Assembly (NCBI GenBank): GCA_903896585.1 | Contig: CAITYI010000126.1 | Location: 1-15,636 of the forward strand | DNA from: an uncultured bacterium | Lineage (GTDB): Bacteria; Actinomycetota; Actinomycetes; S36-B12 | DNA length: 15,636 nt | Direction: 5' to 3' | Part shown: positions 1 to 7,375 of the stretch, one piece after another | How the letters are laid out: every line of letters begins with the position of its first letter | How positions within the stretch are numbered: position 1 is the first letter of the stretch | Made by a program: the position numbers and the translations under genes | Notes under the pieces: model-generated | The model's database searches: none | Told to the model about the DNA's origin: nothing | What the model saw: only the letters and a program-made list of their open reading frames with translations

Positions 1-549
1 CACCAACATGTGCCATTCGCCACCCTCGAGGGAATGTCCGAAAGAACAATCACCGTTGGTTCGGGCGGCAAGAGTTTCTCCTTCACCGGCTGGAAAGTTG
101 GGTGGGCAACCGGCCCCACTAACTTGATTGCCGCAGTTCGCGGGGTACGGCAACACTTAAGTTATGTGTCCGGTGGACCTTTCCAAATCGCCATGACAAC
201 CGGATTGAATTTGCCTGATTCCTATTTCACCGAGTTTCGCGCAGGTCTCCAGGCGCAGCGGGATCAACTCAGCACCGGCCTAGCCGATCTCGGGCTCAGG
301 GTGCTGCCGACCGAGGGAACTTATTTTTTATGCACCGACATTTCCACCCTCGGCTACACCGACGGACTGGAGTTTTGTCACATGCTTCCTCAGACCTTCG
401 GTGTGGCCGCGATTCCATTCCAGGTTTTCACCGAAGGTGGCACCGGTTTCACCACCTATGTTCGGTGGGCATTCTGCAAGAAACCAGCCGTGCTTACCGA
501 GGCTCTGAATCGACTTTCAAACTTAAGCCGTCCCCACTTGGTTCAGTAG
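1..549 (+). CDS. dapC: PLP-dependent class I/II aminotransferase, DapC-like (5'-truncated)
   Basis: This is the C-terminal 182 residues of a fold-type I aminotransferase; the N-terminal half lies before the window. The fragment has the Schiff-base lysine (residue 24) in GSGGKSFSFTGWKVGW, the usual S-x-x-K-x-F-x-x-TGW context of this family, and a late conserved arginine in YVRWAFCKK (about residue 155) that normally binds the substrate carboxylate. The stretches HLSYVSGGPFQIA, GTYFLCTD, EFCHMLP and GVAAIP closely resemble mycobacterial DapC (Rv0858c), the N-succinyldiaminopimelate aminotransferase of lysine and cell-wall diaminopimelate synthesis. Substrate assignment is inferred from that resemblance, and related kynurenine or methionine aminotransferases share the fold. 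The reading frame is open from base 1 to a TAG at 547-549. Its last 56 bases overlap the end of the convergent clpB gene. Confidence 0.88.
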   Translation, partial: HQHVPFATLEGMSERTITVGSGGKSFSFTGWKVGWATGPTNLIAAVRGVRQHLSYVSGGPFQIAMTTGLNLPDSYFTEFRAGLQAQRDQLSTGLADLGLRVLPTEGTYFLCTDISTLGYTDGLEFCHMLPQTFGVAAIPFQVFTEGGTGFTTYVRWAFCKKPAVLTEALNRLSNLSRPHLVQ

Positions 550-3091
550 TGATGTGCACGGTGTCGCCATCGCGGACTTCACCGCCGAGAATCGCCATGG
601 CGAGTTTGTCACCCACCGCTGTTTGCACGAGCCGACGAAGCGGCCGAGCACCGTATACCGGGTCAAAGCCGCGATCCACCAACCATTCGCGCGCACTTGA
701 ATCAAGGTCGAGGCTGATCCGTCGATCATCAAGTCGCTTTTGCAGTTGCTCAATCTGAATTCCAGCAATGCGGGCGAGTTCCTCTTTATCCAGTGGATCA
801 AAAGCGACCATGGCATCAAGACGATTGAGGAACTCGGGTCGGAATTGTTGGCGAACAACTTCCATCACTTGTTTCTTGCGCTCTTCAAATGGCACGGAGG
901 TGTCAATCAAGAACTGGGAGCCCATGTTGGACGTTAGAATCAGGATCACATTGCGGAAGTCCACTGTTCGACCGTGACCATCGGTTAAACGGCCATCGTC
1001 TAGAACCTGCAGCAAAATATCGAATACCTCGGGGTTCGCCTTTTCTACTTCGTCCAGTAGGACGACCGAGTACGGGCGGCGGCGTACAGCTTCGGTGAGC
1101 TGGCCACCTTCTTCATAACCAACGTAACCGGGAGGGGCACCCACGAGCCGCGATACCGAGTGCTTCTCTGAGTACTCACTCATGTCAATGCGGATCATGG
1201 CGCGCTGGTCATCAAAGAGGAACTCTGCAAGTGCTTTGGCGAGCTCGGTCTTGCCAACACCCGTTGGCCCGAGGAACATAAATGATCCGGTAGGTCGGTT
1301 GGGATCGGAAATTCCGGCGCGAGCCCGGCGAACCGCATCGCTGACCTCACGAACGGCTTCCTTCTGCCCAATTACCCGGCGCCCCAGTTCATCTTCCATT
1401 CGCAGGAGTTTCTCGGTCTCCCCTTCCAGGAGGCGACCTGCGGGAATCCCGGTCCAACTGCCAACAACTTCGGCAATGTCGTCTGCGGTGACTTCCTCTT
1501 TGACCATGGAGGATTCGCGAGCATTTGTTTCAGCGGTTACTCGTTCCAATTCTTCTTCGAATGTAGGTATCTCGGAATACAGGATTCGGGACGCTTGCTC
1601 AAAGTCACCATCTCGCTGGGCTTTGTCAGCAACCGCACGAAGATCGCCGATCAGCACCTTGATCTCACCTATTCGATCCAGACCTTGCTTTTCGGCATCC
1701 CAACGGATGCGCAGGCCACGAAGTTCCTCGTCTTTGTCAGCGATTTCACTACGAATCTTTTCCAAGCGATCCTTGGACGCTTGATCGGTTTCCTTTGAGA
1801 CCGCGAGTTCTTCCATGCGCAGCCGATCAACCTGCCGCCGCAAAACATCAATCTCGACCGGTGAAGAATCAATCTCCATGCGCAGTCGACTGGCTGATTC
1901 ATCCATGAGGTCAATTGCTTTGTCAGGAAGGAATCGACTCGTGATGTATCGATCGGAAAGGGTAGCGGCGGCAACAAGTGCCGAGTCAGAGATCACAACT
2001 TTGTGGTGGGCTTCGTACTTTTCCTTGATCCCGCGCAGAATCGCAATGGTGTCTTCGACCGAAGGTTGATCAACATAAACCTGCTGAAAGCGACGCTCTA
2101 AGGCGGCGTCTTTTTCAATGTACTCACGATATTCATCAAGGGTGGTGGCACCAATCATGCGCAACTCACCGCGAGCCAACATTGGTTTGAGCATGTTCCC
2201 GGCATCCATGGCGGAGTCGCCACTACTGCCCGCACCGACAACGGTATGAAGTTCGTCAATGAAGGTGATCACTTGACCATCGCTGTTTTTGATTTCATCA
2301 AGGACAGCTTTGAGGCGTTCTTCGAATTCCCCGCGGTACTTGGCGCCAGCGACCATGGCACTCAGGTCGAGGGAGATCAAGGTCTTGCCAACAAGCGATG
2401 TGGGAACATCGCCCTCGACAATGCGACGGGCGAGCCCTTCAACGACGGCAGTTTTACCCACACCGGGTTCGCCAATGAGAACAGGGTTATTTTTGGTGCG
2501 GCGAGAAAGAACCTGAATGGTGCGGCGCACTTCTTCGTCACGACCAATTACCGGGTCAATCTTTCCTTCGCGCGCACGCGCGGTGAGATCAACACCGTAC
2601 TTCTCCAATGCTTGGAATGTGCTTTCTGGATCTTGAGTGGTCACGCGCGCACTTCCCCTCGTGTCTTGTAATGCTGATAGCAATGCTGGTGCAGTTGCAC
2701 CCGCGGATGCAAGTCGATCCGAAACATTAGGCCCACCAACTTCACTCAAGCCAATGAGTAAATGTTCGGTACTCACGTATTCGTCGCCACGCTCCTTGGC
2801 GAGTTTATCTGCGGCGGTCAAAACATTGAAGCTCGATTGACTCAGTTGCGGCGATGCCACGGTGCTACCGACCGCTGAGGGCAATGCCTTAATTGCTTCC
2901 CGAACAGATGCCGTAAGTGCGGGAAGGTCCACACCCACTATCTCGAGCAGTTCCGATGCAATCCCTGGGCCCTGTTGTAGTAATGAATCCAAAATATGAA
3001 TAGGTTCAACCACCGGATTACCCTGCGATGCAGCTATCCGAATGGCGGCACCAAGTGCGTCTTGACTCTTGGTGGTGAATTGGATATCCAT
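494..3091 (-). CDS. clpB: ATP-dependent disaggregase ClpB
   Basis: An 865-residue Hsp100 disaggregase, normal length for ClpB. It pulls aggregated polypeptides through a hexameric ring and hands them to the DnaK system. Visible in order: an N-terminal Clp_N repeat domain (about 1-145); AAA+ module 1 with Walker A GEPGVGKT (207-214), the AKYRGEFE pore loop (Tyr252) and Walker B ITFIDE (275-280); a charged coiled-coil middle domain (about 405-530) that distinguishes ClpB from ClpA and ClpC; and AAA+ module 2 with Walker A GPTGVGKT (608-615), pore loop GYVG (655-658), Walker B VVLLDE (676-681) and sensor-2 GARPLRR near the end. The ATG is 3 bp after the hspR stop and has an AAGGGG ribosome site at 3099-3104, inside the hspR end, with a 7-base spacer. 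It is the last gene of the HspR-controlled operon. Its 3' end overlaps dapC. Confidence 0.97.
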   Translation of the reverse strand: MDIQFTTKSQDALGAAIRIAASQGNPVVEPIHILDSLLQQGPGIASELLEIVGVDLPALTASVREAIKALPSAVGSTVASPQLSQSSFNVLTAADKLAKERGDEYVSTEHLLIGLSEVGGPNVSDRLASAGATAPALLSALQDTRGSARVTTQDPESTFQALEKYGVDLTARAREGKIDPVIGRDEEVRRTIQVLSRRTKNNPVLIGEPGVGKTAVVEGLARRIVEGDVPTSLVGKTLISLDLSAMVAGAKYRGEFEERLKAVLDEIKNSDGQVITFIDELHTVVGAGSSGDSAMDAGNMLKPMLARGELRMIGATTLDEYREYIEKDAALERRFQQVYVDQPSVEDTIAILRGIKEKYEAHHKVVISDSALVAAATLSDRYITSRFLPDKAIDLMDESASRLRMEIDSSPVEIDVLRRQVDRLRMEELAVSKETDQASKDRLEKIRSEIADKDEELRGLRIRWDAEKQGLDRIGEIKVLIGDLRAVADKAQRDGDFEQASRILYSEIPTFEEELERVTAETNARESSMVKEEVTADDIAEVVGSWTGIPAGRLLEGETEKLLRMEDELGRRVIGQKEAVREVSDAVRRARAGISDPNRPTGSFMFLGPTGVGKTELAKALAEFLFDDQRAMIRIDMSEYSEKHSVSRLVGAPPGYVGYEEGGQLTEAVRRRPYSVVLLDEVEKANPEVFDILLQVLDDGRLTDGHGRTVDFRNVILILTSNMGSQFLIDTSVPFEERKKQVMEVVRQQFRPEFLNRLDAMVAFDPLDKEELARIAGIQIEQLQKRLDDRRISLDLDSSAREWLVDRGFDPVYGARPLRRLVQTAVGDKLAMAILGGEVRDGDTVHITTEPSGDGLSLKVDSEPR

Positions 3092-3094
3092 GAT

Positions 3095-3451
3095 TTAACC
3101 CCTTTTCTTGCGTTGTGGCCGCCACACCACCAAGGCTCGTGACGAGCGTTCGCGGTGAAATTCATCAAGGCGCCCGCGTAAATTCTCAATTTCCTGTTCT
3201 AAATCCAAAACGCGGCGAATGCCCTCAGTACTTAATCCTTCTTGGGATAGTTGAGCGACATACCGCAACCGCTGAATATCGTGGGCGCTATAAAGTCGAT
3301 TGCGCCCGCCCACCCGGCGGGCGACTACCAAACCAACCCGGTCGTATTGCCGCAAAGTTTGGGGATGCAATCCGGCTAATTGCGCCGCAATGGATATTGC
3401 GTACACCGGTGTTTCCGAGGAAACAATAAGTTCATCATGGGACTGGGTCAT
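3095..3451 (-). CDS. hspR: MerR-family heat-shock repressor HspR
   Basis: A 118-residue MerR-type regulator. The winged helix-turn-helix spans about residues 16-60, with the family pattern LHPQTLRQYDRVGLV, then GGRNRLYS and the helix starting DIQRLR. A leucine-rich coiled helix follows (about 78-105) and the basic tail RALVVWRPQRKKRG is typical of actinobacterial HspR. In Streptomyces and mycobacteria HspR binds HAIR sites (CTTGAGT-N7-ACTCAAG) and represses the dnaK operon with DnaK as co-repressor; a close match to that site lies upstream of dnaK here (7226-7246). Its ATG overlaps the dnaJ TGA by 4 bp (ATGA, 3448-3451), which suggests translational coupling. There is no strong ribosome site of its own. 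The stop is 3 bp before clpB. Confidence 0.95.
   Translation of the reverse strand: MTQSHDELIVSSETPVYAISIAAQLAGLHPQTLRQYDRVGLVVARRVGGRNRLYSAHDIQRLRYVAQLSQEGLSTEGIRRVLDLEQEIENLRGRLDEFHRERSSRALVVWRPQRKKRG
3099..3104 (-). promoter_or_regulatory. Ribosome binding site of clpB
   Basis: AAGGGG on the minus strand, 7 bases before the clpB ATG. It lies within the last codons of hspR. It gives clpB its own strong Shine-Dalgarno, whereas hspR and grpE depend more on start/stop overlap. Confidence 0.7.
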
Positions 3452-4620
3452 GAGGTACTCGACTTCGCAGACTTGCCGCCCAATGCGTAAATATCTTTTC
3501 GAGGATCGTGATCGACAGTTGCTGCTGCATATGCTTCCAATGCACTCTTTGCATCTGCGCTGAGATTCTGGGGAACGGAAACCTCGACGGCAGCAAGGAC
3601 ATCGTGGTTCTTACCGTCCTTGCCCCGGATGCCTTTACCTTTGATCCGAAATGTTCGACCTGTTGTTGTTCCTGCTGGAATCCGCATGTTCACGGTGCCG
3701 CCACGGGGAACGGGAACCTCAATCTCTGCACCCAATGCGGCCTCAGCAAATGTCACCGGAACGGTAACACTGAGGTTGTCGCCCTTTCGGGTAAACAACT
3801 TGTCGGCCGTCACCGTTACCTTGATAAACAGGTCACCATTGGGACCACCGCGCTCACCGGGAGCACCTTTGCCCTTGAGTCGGATTCGACTCCCGTCCTT
3901 CACTCCAGCTGGGATGCGTGCCTGAACTGTGCGCGTCTTCTTTCCGCGTCCGGTTCCATGACACAGCGTGCATGGGTCCTCCACAAAAAGTCCACGGCCC
4001 TGGCAGGTGGGGCACGGTTCGGCGAACGCGAATCCACCCGCGTTACGGGACACTTGGCCATTGCCACCACAGGTAGGACACACACTTGGTGTGGTTCCGG
4101 CTTTTGCTCCCGTTCCGTGGCACATGGTGCACGGTGCATCCTCGGATAGTCGAAGGGGAAGTGTCACACCATCGAGGGAATCTGCAAAGGACAGGGTGAC
4201 GGTTGACTCCATGTCGGCACCACGTCTTGGTTGACGGGTTCGCTGCCCGCCACCGCGATTGAAAAGGCCACCGAGGAAATCACCGAAACCACTTTGGTCG
4301 CCGCCGAAAAGATCTTCATAGTTGACGTTGTAGCCACCACCGCCGCGACCGCCGCCGAAACCACCCTGAGGACCGTACGCACCAGAGGCGAACAGGGATC
4401 GCGCTTCGTCATACTCCGCGCGCTTCGCGGAATCAGACAAGACATCGTAGGCCTCGGATACTTCCTTGAATTTTTCTTCGGCTTTCTTGTCACCTGGGTT
4501 TTTATCAGGGTGTAATTCGCGTGCGAGTTTGCGGTACTTCTTTTTCATTTCCTCGGGTGTCGCGTCTTTGGTCACACCGAGGATTGCGTAGAAGTCCTTC
4601 TCGATCCAGTCTTTATTCAT
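3448..4620 (-). CDS. dnaJ: Co-chaperone DnaJ (Hsp40)
   Basis: A 390-residue type I Hsp40 that delivers substrates to DnaK and stimulates its ATPase. The N-terminal J domain (about 9-75) has the essential HPD at 37-39. A Gly/Phe-rich linker follows (about 80-130). Four zinc-binding CxxCxGxG repeats begin at Cys164 (CTMCHGTG), Cys181 (CPTCGGNG), Cys203 (CPTCQGRG) and Cys217 (CTLCHGTG). The beta-rich substrate-binding C-terminal region follows. The opening MNKDWIEKDFYAILGV is characteristic of the operon-borne actinobacterial copy (DnaJ1). It starts 56 bp after grpE, with no obvious Shine-Dalgarno before the ATG, and its TGA overlaps the hspR start. Confidence 0.96.
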   Translation of the reverse strand: MNKDWIEKDFYAILGVTKDATPEEMKKKYRKLARELHPDKNPGDKKAEEKFKEVSEAYDVLSDSAKRAEYDEARSLFASGAYGPQGGFGGGRGGGGYNVNYEDLFGGDQSGFGDFLGGLFNRGGGQRTRQPRRGADMESTVTLSFADSLDGVTLPLRLSEDAPCTMCHGTGAKAGTTPSVCPTCGGNGQVSRNAGGFAFAEPCPTCQGRGLFVEDPCTLCHGTGRGKKTRTVQARIPAGVKDGSRIRLKGKGAPGERGGPNGDLFIKVTVTADKLFTRKGDNLSVTVPVTFAEAALGAEIEVPVPRGGTVNMRIPAGTTTGRTFRIKGKGIRGKDGKNHDVLAAVEVSVPQNLSADAKSALEAYAAATVDHDPRKDIYALGGKSAKSSTS

Positions 4621-4640
4621 TCAGATTCACAATCTTTAAG

Positions 4641-4663
4641 TTGTGCAATTTTTGATCGCACAA
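4641..4663 (-). repeat. Small inverted repeat in the grpE-dnaJ spacer
   Basis: TTGTGC and GCACAA (4641-4646 and 4658-4663) are separated by 11 A/T-rich bases. This is the only sizeable gap inside the chaperone operon. It could form a weak 6-bp hairpin in the mRNA, perhaps a processing or partial attenuation site. The arms are short and it may have no function. Confidence 0.3.
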
Positions 4664-4676
4664 GCTCTCGATGACC

Positions 4677-5246
4677 TCAGGTTCCGGCGACGCTGACGCG
4701 CGCTGGACGGAGAATTCGCTCACCCTGGCGGTAGCCAGATTGGAATACGGCAATCACGGTGGGTTCGGTGACGCCTTCTATTTCCTCACTCGCGAGTGCC
4801 TCATGCAAATTCGGATCAAATGGTTCTTGTGCGGTGCCGAATTTTTCTAGACCCATTTTGGTCAGAATCGCTTCTAGGCTGTCACCCATGGTCTTGAACG
4901 CACCATTGAGTTCACCGTGTTCGCGAGCCCGGTCAATGTCATCGAGAATGGGGAGCAGCTCCACAAATACCGAGCCAATCGCACTTTGGCGATTAACTTC
5001 CCAATCGCGATCCACGCGTTTGCGATAGTTCGCGTATTCGGCGTGCACGCGCTGCAGATCGCTGGTTAACTCAGCAACTTTTTCTTCGATGCCGCCAACT
5101 TCGCCTTCGATCAGTGCAGCGTCAGCAGCTAACTCTGACTGAGGTTCGCCAGACGTGGTCTGGCGAACCTCATAAGTGTCAGGGTCAATGCGTCTTTTGT
5201 CATTGACGCGCACACCTTGATCACTTTGTTCAAATTCCTGCGTCAC
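4677..5246 (-). CDS. grpE: Nucleotide exchange factor GrpE
   Basis: A 189-residue GrpE, which releases ADP from DnaK and so resets the chaperone cycle. An acidic, disordered N-terminus (about 1-45) is followed by a long coiled-coil dimer helix (about 48-88, LQRVHAEYANYRKRVDRDWE). The beta-wing head carries the family signature FDPNLHEAL (143-151) and the ending VFQSGYRQGERILRPARVSV. The start codon is GTG (5244-5246), which overlaps the dnaK TGA by 4 bp (GTGA). A GAGG lies 10 bases upstream inside dnaK, so translation is probably coupled to dnaK. The neighbours and order match the actinobacterial dnaK operon. Confidence 0.96.
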   Translation of the reverse strand: MTQEFEQSDQGVRVNDKRRIDPDTYEVRQTTSGEPQSELAADAALIEGEVGGIEEKVAELTSDLQRVHAEYANYRKRVDRDWEVNRQSAIGSVFVELLPILDDIDRAREHGELNGAFKTMGDSLEAILTKMGLEKFGTAQEPFDPNLHEALASEEIEGVTEPTVIAVFQSGYRQGERILRPARVSVAGT

Positions 5247-7084
5247 TTGGATTCATCCTCATCGACGATTTCAGCGTCGACGACGTCCTCCTCGGACATA
5301 TCTGCTGCTTCACTTGCAGCATCTGCTGAAGCTGCAGTGCCATCTTGCTCCGCTTGGGAGTACATGGCAGCACCCAATGCTTGGCTAGCCGCAGCGACCT
5401 TGTCGGTTGCTGAGCGCATGCCTGCGGCATCGTTTTCTTCGATTGCCTTTTTGAGTTCATCGAGTGGCTCTTGAACATTTGACTTCGCCTCTGCAGGAAC
5501 CTTGTCCGCGTTATCTGCTAGGAACTTCTCCGTTTGGTAGACGAGTGCTTCGGCATTGTTACGGACTTCAGCTTCCTCGCGGCGCGCCTTGTCTTCTTCA
5601 GCGTGTTGCTCGGCATCGCGCATCATGCGGTCAATGTCTTCTTTGCTCAGCGAAGACCCGCCCGAGATAGTCATTGACTGCTCTTTGCCGGTTGCATTGT
5701 CCTTCGCGGAGACGTGCACAATTCCGTTCGCGTCAATATCGAAGGTCACCTCGATTTGGGGAATGCCACGTGGAGCAGGTGGCAAACCGGTCAATTCGAA
5801 GGTTCCCAGTTGCTTGTTGTAAGCAGCCATCTCGCGCTCACCCTGGTACACCTGGATCAACACGGAGGGCTGATTGTCTTCAGCGGTAGTGAACTTTTCA
5901 CTTCGCTTGGTCGGAATGGTGGTGTTGCGTTCGATCAACTTGGTCATAACGCCACCCTTGGTTTCAATTCCCAAGGAAAGTGGGGTCACGTCCAGGAGAA
6001 GAACATCTTTGACATCGCCACGGAGTACACCTGCTTGCAGTGCGGCACCGATTGCCACAACTTCGTCAGGGTTAACACCTTTATTGGCGTCTTTGCCGGT
6101 TACTTCCTTGACGAGTTCTGCAACGGCCGGCATGCGAGTTGATCCACCAACCAGCACTACTTGATCAATGTCGGCAACCTTGATACCGGCATCCTTCACA
6201 ACAGCTTCAAATGGCGCCTTGGTGCGCTTGAGTAGATCAGCCGTGAGGGATTCGAACTTGCTGCGGCTCAGGGTTTCCTCAAGGTGCAGGGGACCTTCCG
6301 CACTTGCCGTGATGTAGGGCAGGTTAATTCCCGTTTCGGTGGAACTCGAGAGCTCAATCTTTGCTTTCTCTGCAGCTTCACGGAGGCGCTGCATGGCCAT
6401 TTTGTCTTTGGACAGGTCCACACCGTGCGCATTCTTGAATTGGGTTACCAACCAGTCGACAACCGCGTTATCCCAGTCGTCTCCACCAAGGTTGTTGTCG
6501 CCACTGGTGGCCTTGACTTCAACGACTCCGTCGCCGATTTCAAGGAGTGAAACGTCAAATGTGCCGCCACCGAGGTCAAAGACCAGAATCGTTTGCTCGA
6601 CATCACCTTTGTCAAGACCATAAGCCAATGCCGCAGATGTTGGTTCGTTAATGATCCGAAGGACGTTCAAACCTGCGATTTCGCCGGCTTCCTTGGTTGC
6701 CTGGCGCTGTGCGTCACTGAAATACGCGGGGACGGTGATCACGGCATCAGAGACCGAGTCACCGAGATAGGCCTCAGCATCGCGCTTGAGTTTCATGAGG
6801 GTGCGGGCGCTAATTTCCTGCGGGGTGTATTTCTTACTGTCAATATCCACATTCCAATTGGTCCCCATGTGGCGCTTCACGGACCGAATCGTGCGGTCAA
6901 CGTTGGTCACGGCCTGACGTTTGGCAACTTCACCAACAAGCACCTCACCGTTCTTGGCGAATGCGACAACCGACGGGGTGGTGCGAGCACCTTCTGCGTT
7001 CGCGATAACGACGGGTTCGCCGCCTTCTAATACGGAAACCACTGAGTTGGTGGTACCGAGGTCAATTCCTACTGCTCTAGCCAT
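5243..7084 (-). CDS. dnaK: Molecular chaperone DnaK (Hsp70)
   Basis: A 613-residue Hsp70 of normal length. The nucleotide-binding domain has phosphate-1 loop GIDLGTTNS (6-14), NEPTSAALAYG (146-156), phosphate-2 loop DLGGGTFDVS (170-179) and adenosine motif VLVGGSTRMP (310-319). The interdomain linker VLLLDVTPL is at 361-369, followed by the beta-sandwich substrate domain, helical lid and an acidic tail ending EIVDEDESK. The short loop near residues 70-85 fits the Gram-positive type, which lacks the insert seen in proteobacterial DnaK. I chose the ATG at 7082-7084 because GAGGAG lies 7 bases upstream. An in-frame ATG at 7097-7099 would add MRSHL, but it would contain that ribosome site and has none of its own. 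It is the first gene of the operon. HspR control is inferred from the upstream HAIR-like repeat. Confidence 0.97.
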   Translation of the reverse strand: MARAVGIDLGTTNSVVSVLEGGEPVVIANAEGARTTPSVVAFAKNGEVLVGEVAKRQAVTNVDRTIRSVKRHMGTNWNVDIDSKKYTPQEISARTLMKLKRDAEAYLGDSVSDAVITVPAYFSDAQRQATKEAGEIAGLNVLRIINEPTSAALAYGLDKGDVEQTILVFDLGGGTFDVSLLEIGDGVVEVKATSGDNNLGGDDWDNAVVDWLVTQFKNAHGVDLSKDKMAMQRLREAAEKAKIELSSSTETGINLPYITASAEGPLHLEETLSRSKFESLTADLLKRTKAPFEAVVKDAGIKVADIDQVVLVGGSTRMPAVAELVKEVTGKDANKGVNPDEVVAIGAALQAGVLRGDVKDVLLLDVTPLSLGIETKGGVMTKLIERNTTIPTKRSEKFTTAEDNQPSVLIQVYQGEREMAAYNKQLGTFELTGLPPAPRGIPQIEVTFDIDANGIVHVSAKDNATGKEQSMTISGGSSLSKEDIDRMMRDAEQHAEEDKARREEAEVRNNAEALVYQTEKFLADNADKVPAEAKSNVQEPLDELKKAIEENDAAGMRSATDKVAAASQALGAAMYSQAEQDGTAASADAASEAADMSEEDVVDAEIVDEDESK

Positions 7085-7091
7085 TAGGTGG

Positions 7092-7097
7092 CTCCTC
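7092..7097 (-). promoter_or_regulatory. Ribosome binding site of dnaK
   Basis: GAGGAG on the minus strand, 7 bases before the ATG at 7084. It fixes the start at MARAVGIDLG rather than the in-frame ATG five codons upstream. Confidence 0.8.
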
Positions 7098-7153
7098 ATT
7101 TCTATTTCTTGTTGGTAACTATGGGTTTTGGGCTGGAATTATGTCGGGTGAAC

Positions 7154-7169
7154 TCTGGGAAATCCCAGA
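7154..7169 (-). repeat. Palindrome in the dnaK leader
   Basis: TCTGGGA and TCCCAGA form a perfect 7-bp inverted repeat around a 2-base centre, about 70 bases before the dnaK start. In RNA it would give a compact GC-rich hairpin of about 6 bp with a 4-base loop. It lies just downstream of the proposed -10, so it could be a leader hairpin (stability or attenuation) or a second operator. It does not resemble CIRCE or HAIR. Confidence 0.55.
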
Positions 7170-7181
7170 AAATATGTTCCT

Positions 7182-7210
7182 ATTGTGCCCGATTTCATCT
7201 AATACGTCAA
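7182..7210 (-). promoter_or_regulatory. Candidate dnaK promoter
   Basis: On the minus strand, TTGACG (7205-7210) is followed after 17 bases by CACAAT (7182-7187). This is a reasonable housekeeping-type -35/-10 pair. It would start transcription near 7175, leaving a leader of about 90 bases. The HAIR-like repeat lies just upstream of the -35. An alternative TAATAT hexamer closer to the HAIR repeat has a TTGTCT partner, but at a 20-base spacing, which is long. Confidence 0.45.
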
Positions 7211-7225
7211 ATCGGGATCATATTA

Positions 7226-7246
7226 GTTGAGTCGGGCGGACTCATA
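7226..7246. promoter_or_regulatory. HAIR-like operator (HspR binding site)
   Basis: TGAGT (7228-7232), seven bases, then ACTCA (7240-7244). This matches the core and the exact 7-base spacing of the HspR-associated inverted repeat CTTGAGT-N7-ACTCAAG. One further T on the left arm also fits (TTGAGT); the right arm departs from consensus after ACTCA. It lies about 140 bp upstream of dnaK, whose operon encodes HspR. Site and repressor in one locus strongly support autoregulation. Binding itself is inferred. Confidence 0.8.
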
Positions 7247-7355
7247 GACAAATTCGGAGCTAACTCAGGGTCAGGGGGTCAATTTTCGAGCTCACGGCCG
7301 GGTGACTTTTCCCGCTCATTTGCCCACCTGGCTGCTTCGAATAGTCAACATCGCT

Positions 7356-7369
7356 AGGTTCGGTAACCT
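7356..7369 (+). promoter_or_regulatory. Possible -10 element and inverted repeat for the Fe-S reductase gene
   Basis: AGGTT-CGGT-AACCT is a 5-bp inverted repeat whose right part contains TAACCT (7364-7369). That hexamer fits the actinobacterial -10 pattern TANNNT and ends 6 bases before the ATG at 7376. This would place the transcription start at the start codon itself, giving a leaderless mRNA. No Shine-Dalgarno is visible before this ATG, which agrees. I found no clear -35. Confidence 0.35.
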
Positions 7370-7375
7370 TTCCCA

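Noticed and set aside
1182..1784. 200-codon plus-strand open frame inside clpB
   Set aside because: Low-complexity Ser/Arg-rich product, antisense to conserved AAA+ sequence; a shadow frame.
7085..7099. Upstream ATG start for dnaK adding MRSHL
   Set aside because: The strong GAGGAG ribosome site falls inside this extension, and the family begins with MARAVGIDLG.
7085..7375. CIRCE element (HrcA site)
   Set aside because: No TTAGCACTC-N9-GAGTGCTAA or near match is present. Control here is of the HspR/HAIR type.
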